A stretch of 64,000 bases of DNA from Methanomassiliicoccaceae archaeon (GTDB lineage Archaea; Thermoplasmatota; Thermoplasmata; Methanomassiliicoccales; Methanomethylophilaceae), in NCBI GenBank assembly GCA_034928305.1, contig JAYFOZ010000001.1, forward strand, positions 1-64,000, read 5' to 3'. Position numbers and translations under genes: made by a program. This document shows positions 62,914-64,000 of the stretch, piece by piece. Numbering within the stretch: position 1 is the stretch's first letter; every line of letters begins with the position of its first letter. The notes beneath the pieces are model-generated. The model was not told where the DNA came from and did not search any database. It saw only the letters and a list, made by a program, of their open reading frames with translations.

Positions 62914-64000
62914 ATGAAGAAGATTTTTGGCGATTATTATCTTGGGCTGGACATAGGAACAGACTCTGTCGGTTGGGCAGTGACCGATCCGGATTATAAT
63001 ATACTCGAATTCAACAGAAAAGCGATGTGGGGGATCCACCTCTTCAAGAGCGGAGAGACTGCCGAAAAAAGGCGCTCACTAAGGACCGCTCGTCGCAGGC
63101 TTCAGAGACGGAAACAGAGGATATCATTGCTCAGGGACCTCTTCAGGGATGAGATCAATGCTGTAGATCCGGGCTTTTATGATAGATTGGACAGCAGCCG
63201 TCTGCAGTCGGAAGATCGGAACGATATAGACAAAGGTACTTTTTTGAGCGAAATCGGCCTTCAGGACCCATATCTGAACAAAAAATATCCTACAATCTAT
63301 CATCTTCGCCACGACCTTATGACATCTGATGCCAAGCCCGACATTAGATTAGTTTACATGGCTGCACATCACATCATCAAAAACCGGGGCCACTTCTTAT
63401 TCGACGGCCTTTCGGATAATGCCGAAATACCGGATTTCAATACGATTTTCGATGAATTCCAGGCATACCTGACAGATGAATTCGGGATAGAGATGTCGGT
63501 GAAAGAGAACATAGGCGAGATAAAAAGTGCTCTTCTGGACAGGTCTGCAGGAATAACCGATAAAGGCCGCATGCTGCAGAGGCTATTTTCTGTCGAATCT
63601 GCAGAGCAAAAAGCGGTAGCTACACTTCTGGCGGGAGGGACAGTATCCATGGATAAGCTGTTCCAGGACGAAGAGCTTAAAGAAATCAAGGTTACGTTCA
63701 AGGGCACATCGTTCGAGGACAGTCGTTCGGAGCTCGAAGACTTCCTCGGCCCGGAGAAGATGCAACTATTGAATCTAATGAAGCAGATTTTTGATTGGTC
63801 GATTTTATCGGGGTTGCTTTCCGAAAGCAATACAATATCCGAGGCCAAGATTAAACAGTACAATCAGCACAGGATCGACCTCAAACAGCTTAAATCGGTC
63901 GTCCGCGAACATTCCATGAACAAATATGGAGATATGCGACTTTATAACGAGATTTTCAAGTCGGATATCGAGAATAATTATTGTTTTTATTCAGGGGTCA
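62914..64000 (+). CDS. cas9: Cas9 (3' truncated by the window)
   Basis: First 362 residues; the frame is open to the window end. RuvC-I motif YYLGLDIGTDSVGWAVTD, with the catalytic aspartate at residue 13, is followed by the arginine-rich bridge helix (KRRSLRTARRRLQRRKQR, about 52-69) and the REC-lobe signature IYHLRHDLM...AHHIIKNRGHFLF. No early stop or missing residue in this part. ATG 62914 has GGGAG 7 nt upstream. GC is lower than in core genes (25 of 60 bases in 63421-63480), suggesting recent transfer. The HNH domain, the subtype (II-A, II-B or II-C) and the array lie beyond the window. Confidence 0.96.
   Translation, partial: MKKIFGDYYLGLDIGTDSVGWAVTDPDYNILEFNRKAMWGIHLFKSGETAEKRRSLRTARRRLQRRKQRISLLRDLFRDEINAVDPGFYDRLDSSRLQSEDRNDIDKGTFLSEIGLQDPYLNKKYPTIYHLRHDLMTSDAKPDIRLVYMAAHHIIKNRGHFLFDGLSDNAEIPDFNTIFDEFQAYLTDEFGIEMSVKENIGEIKSALLDRSAGITDKGRMLQRLFSVESAEQKAVATLLAGGTVSMDKLFQDEELKEIKVTFKGTSFEDSRSELEDFLGPEKMQLLNLMKQIFDWSILSGLLSESNTISEAKIKQYNQHRIDLKQLKSVVREHSMNKYGDMRLYNEIFKSDIENNYCFYSGV

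Overview
This window is from a methylotrophic methanogenic archaeon of the order Methanomassiliicoccales, most likely a host-associated, Methanomethylophilus-like lineage. The left edge encodes a dimethylamine corrinoid protein and the dimethylamine methyltransferase MtbB, whose reading frame crosses an in-frame amber codon at the family's pyrrolysine site. The rest is archaeal informational machinery: thermosome, family B DNA polymerase, RpoF, L15e, L21e, S15, aIF1A, Rio1, Pno1, Pus10, Kae1, Bud32, RadB, fibrillarin and archease. GC content is high in most of the window and falls towards the right end.

Layout. 1-1.8 kb: mtbC-mtbB. 1.9-2.4 kb: apt. 2.8-7.4 kb: a leftward five-gene cluster (SPFH protein with zinc ribbons, coiled-coil protein, membrane protein, two further zinc-ribbon proteins) that looks like a membrane-stress or envelope module. 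7.6-15.2 kb: type III glutamine synthetase, thermosome, then grpE-dnaK-dnaJ. 15.2-19.4 kb: tRNA-Ser, proA-proB, an alanine/glycine:sodium symporter and tRNA-Val. 19.5-23.7 kb: redoxin and Kae1, facing a DHH nuclease, rps15, Nudix hydrolase and fibrillarin. 23.8-31.5 kb: phosphatase/NAD kinase fusion, JAMM protein, a degenerate phosphohexomutase, tRNA-Leu, TauE/DUF1634, a ThiI-like protein with a broken PP-loop, L15e and small zinc-ribbon membrane proteins. 31.5-40 kb: one long leftward informational run from aIF1A to PolB. 40-50.3 kb: tRNA-Glu, a HAD-like protein, a formyltransferase, archease, aspartate dehydrogenase, an M24 peptidase, ilvB-ilvC and gap-pgk. 50.3-57 kb: a complete lysine operon, lrp-dapA-dapB-lysC-lysA-dapF-dapL. 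57-61.7 kb: RadB, two AIM24-like proteins flanking Bud32-RdgB, tRNA-Pro and two small cysteine-rich proteins.

The most notable part is the right end (about 61.7-64 kb). GC is lower, genes are sparse, and an ORF that runs off the window is clearly the N-terminal third of a Cas9 (RuvC-I motif, arginine-rich bridge helix, conserved REC motif). Just upstream, on the opposite strand, lies a sequence with the hallmarks of a tracrRNA: an anti-repeat running into an AGTTCAAATAAGGC core, then four small hairpins and a T-run. A type II CRISPR system in a methanogen is unusual. The anti-repeat predicts the repeat sequence of an array that is not in the window.

Other points of interest: two genes have no canonical start codon and appear to start at ACG (pgk) and CTG (an AIM24-like gene). 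Three enzyme-family proteins have lost their catalytic motifs. Several genes have a TATA box only about 22-30 nt upstream of the start codon, suggesting leaderless transcripts, while many genes inside operons or tight gene runs carry GGTGA-type ribosome binding sites. The lysine operon may also supply pyrrolysine, which is made from lysine and needed by MtbB; this link is inference.
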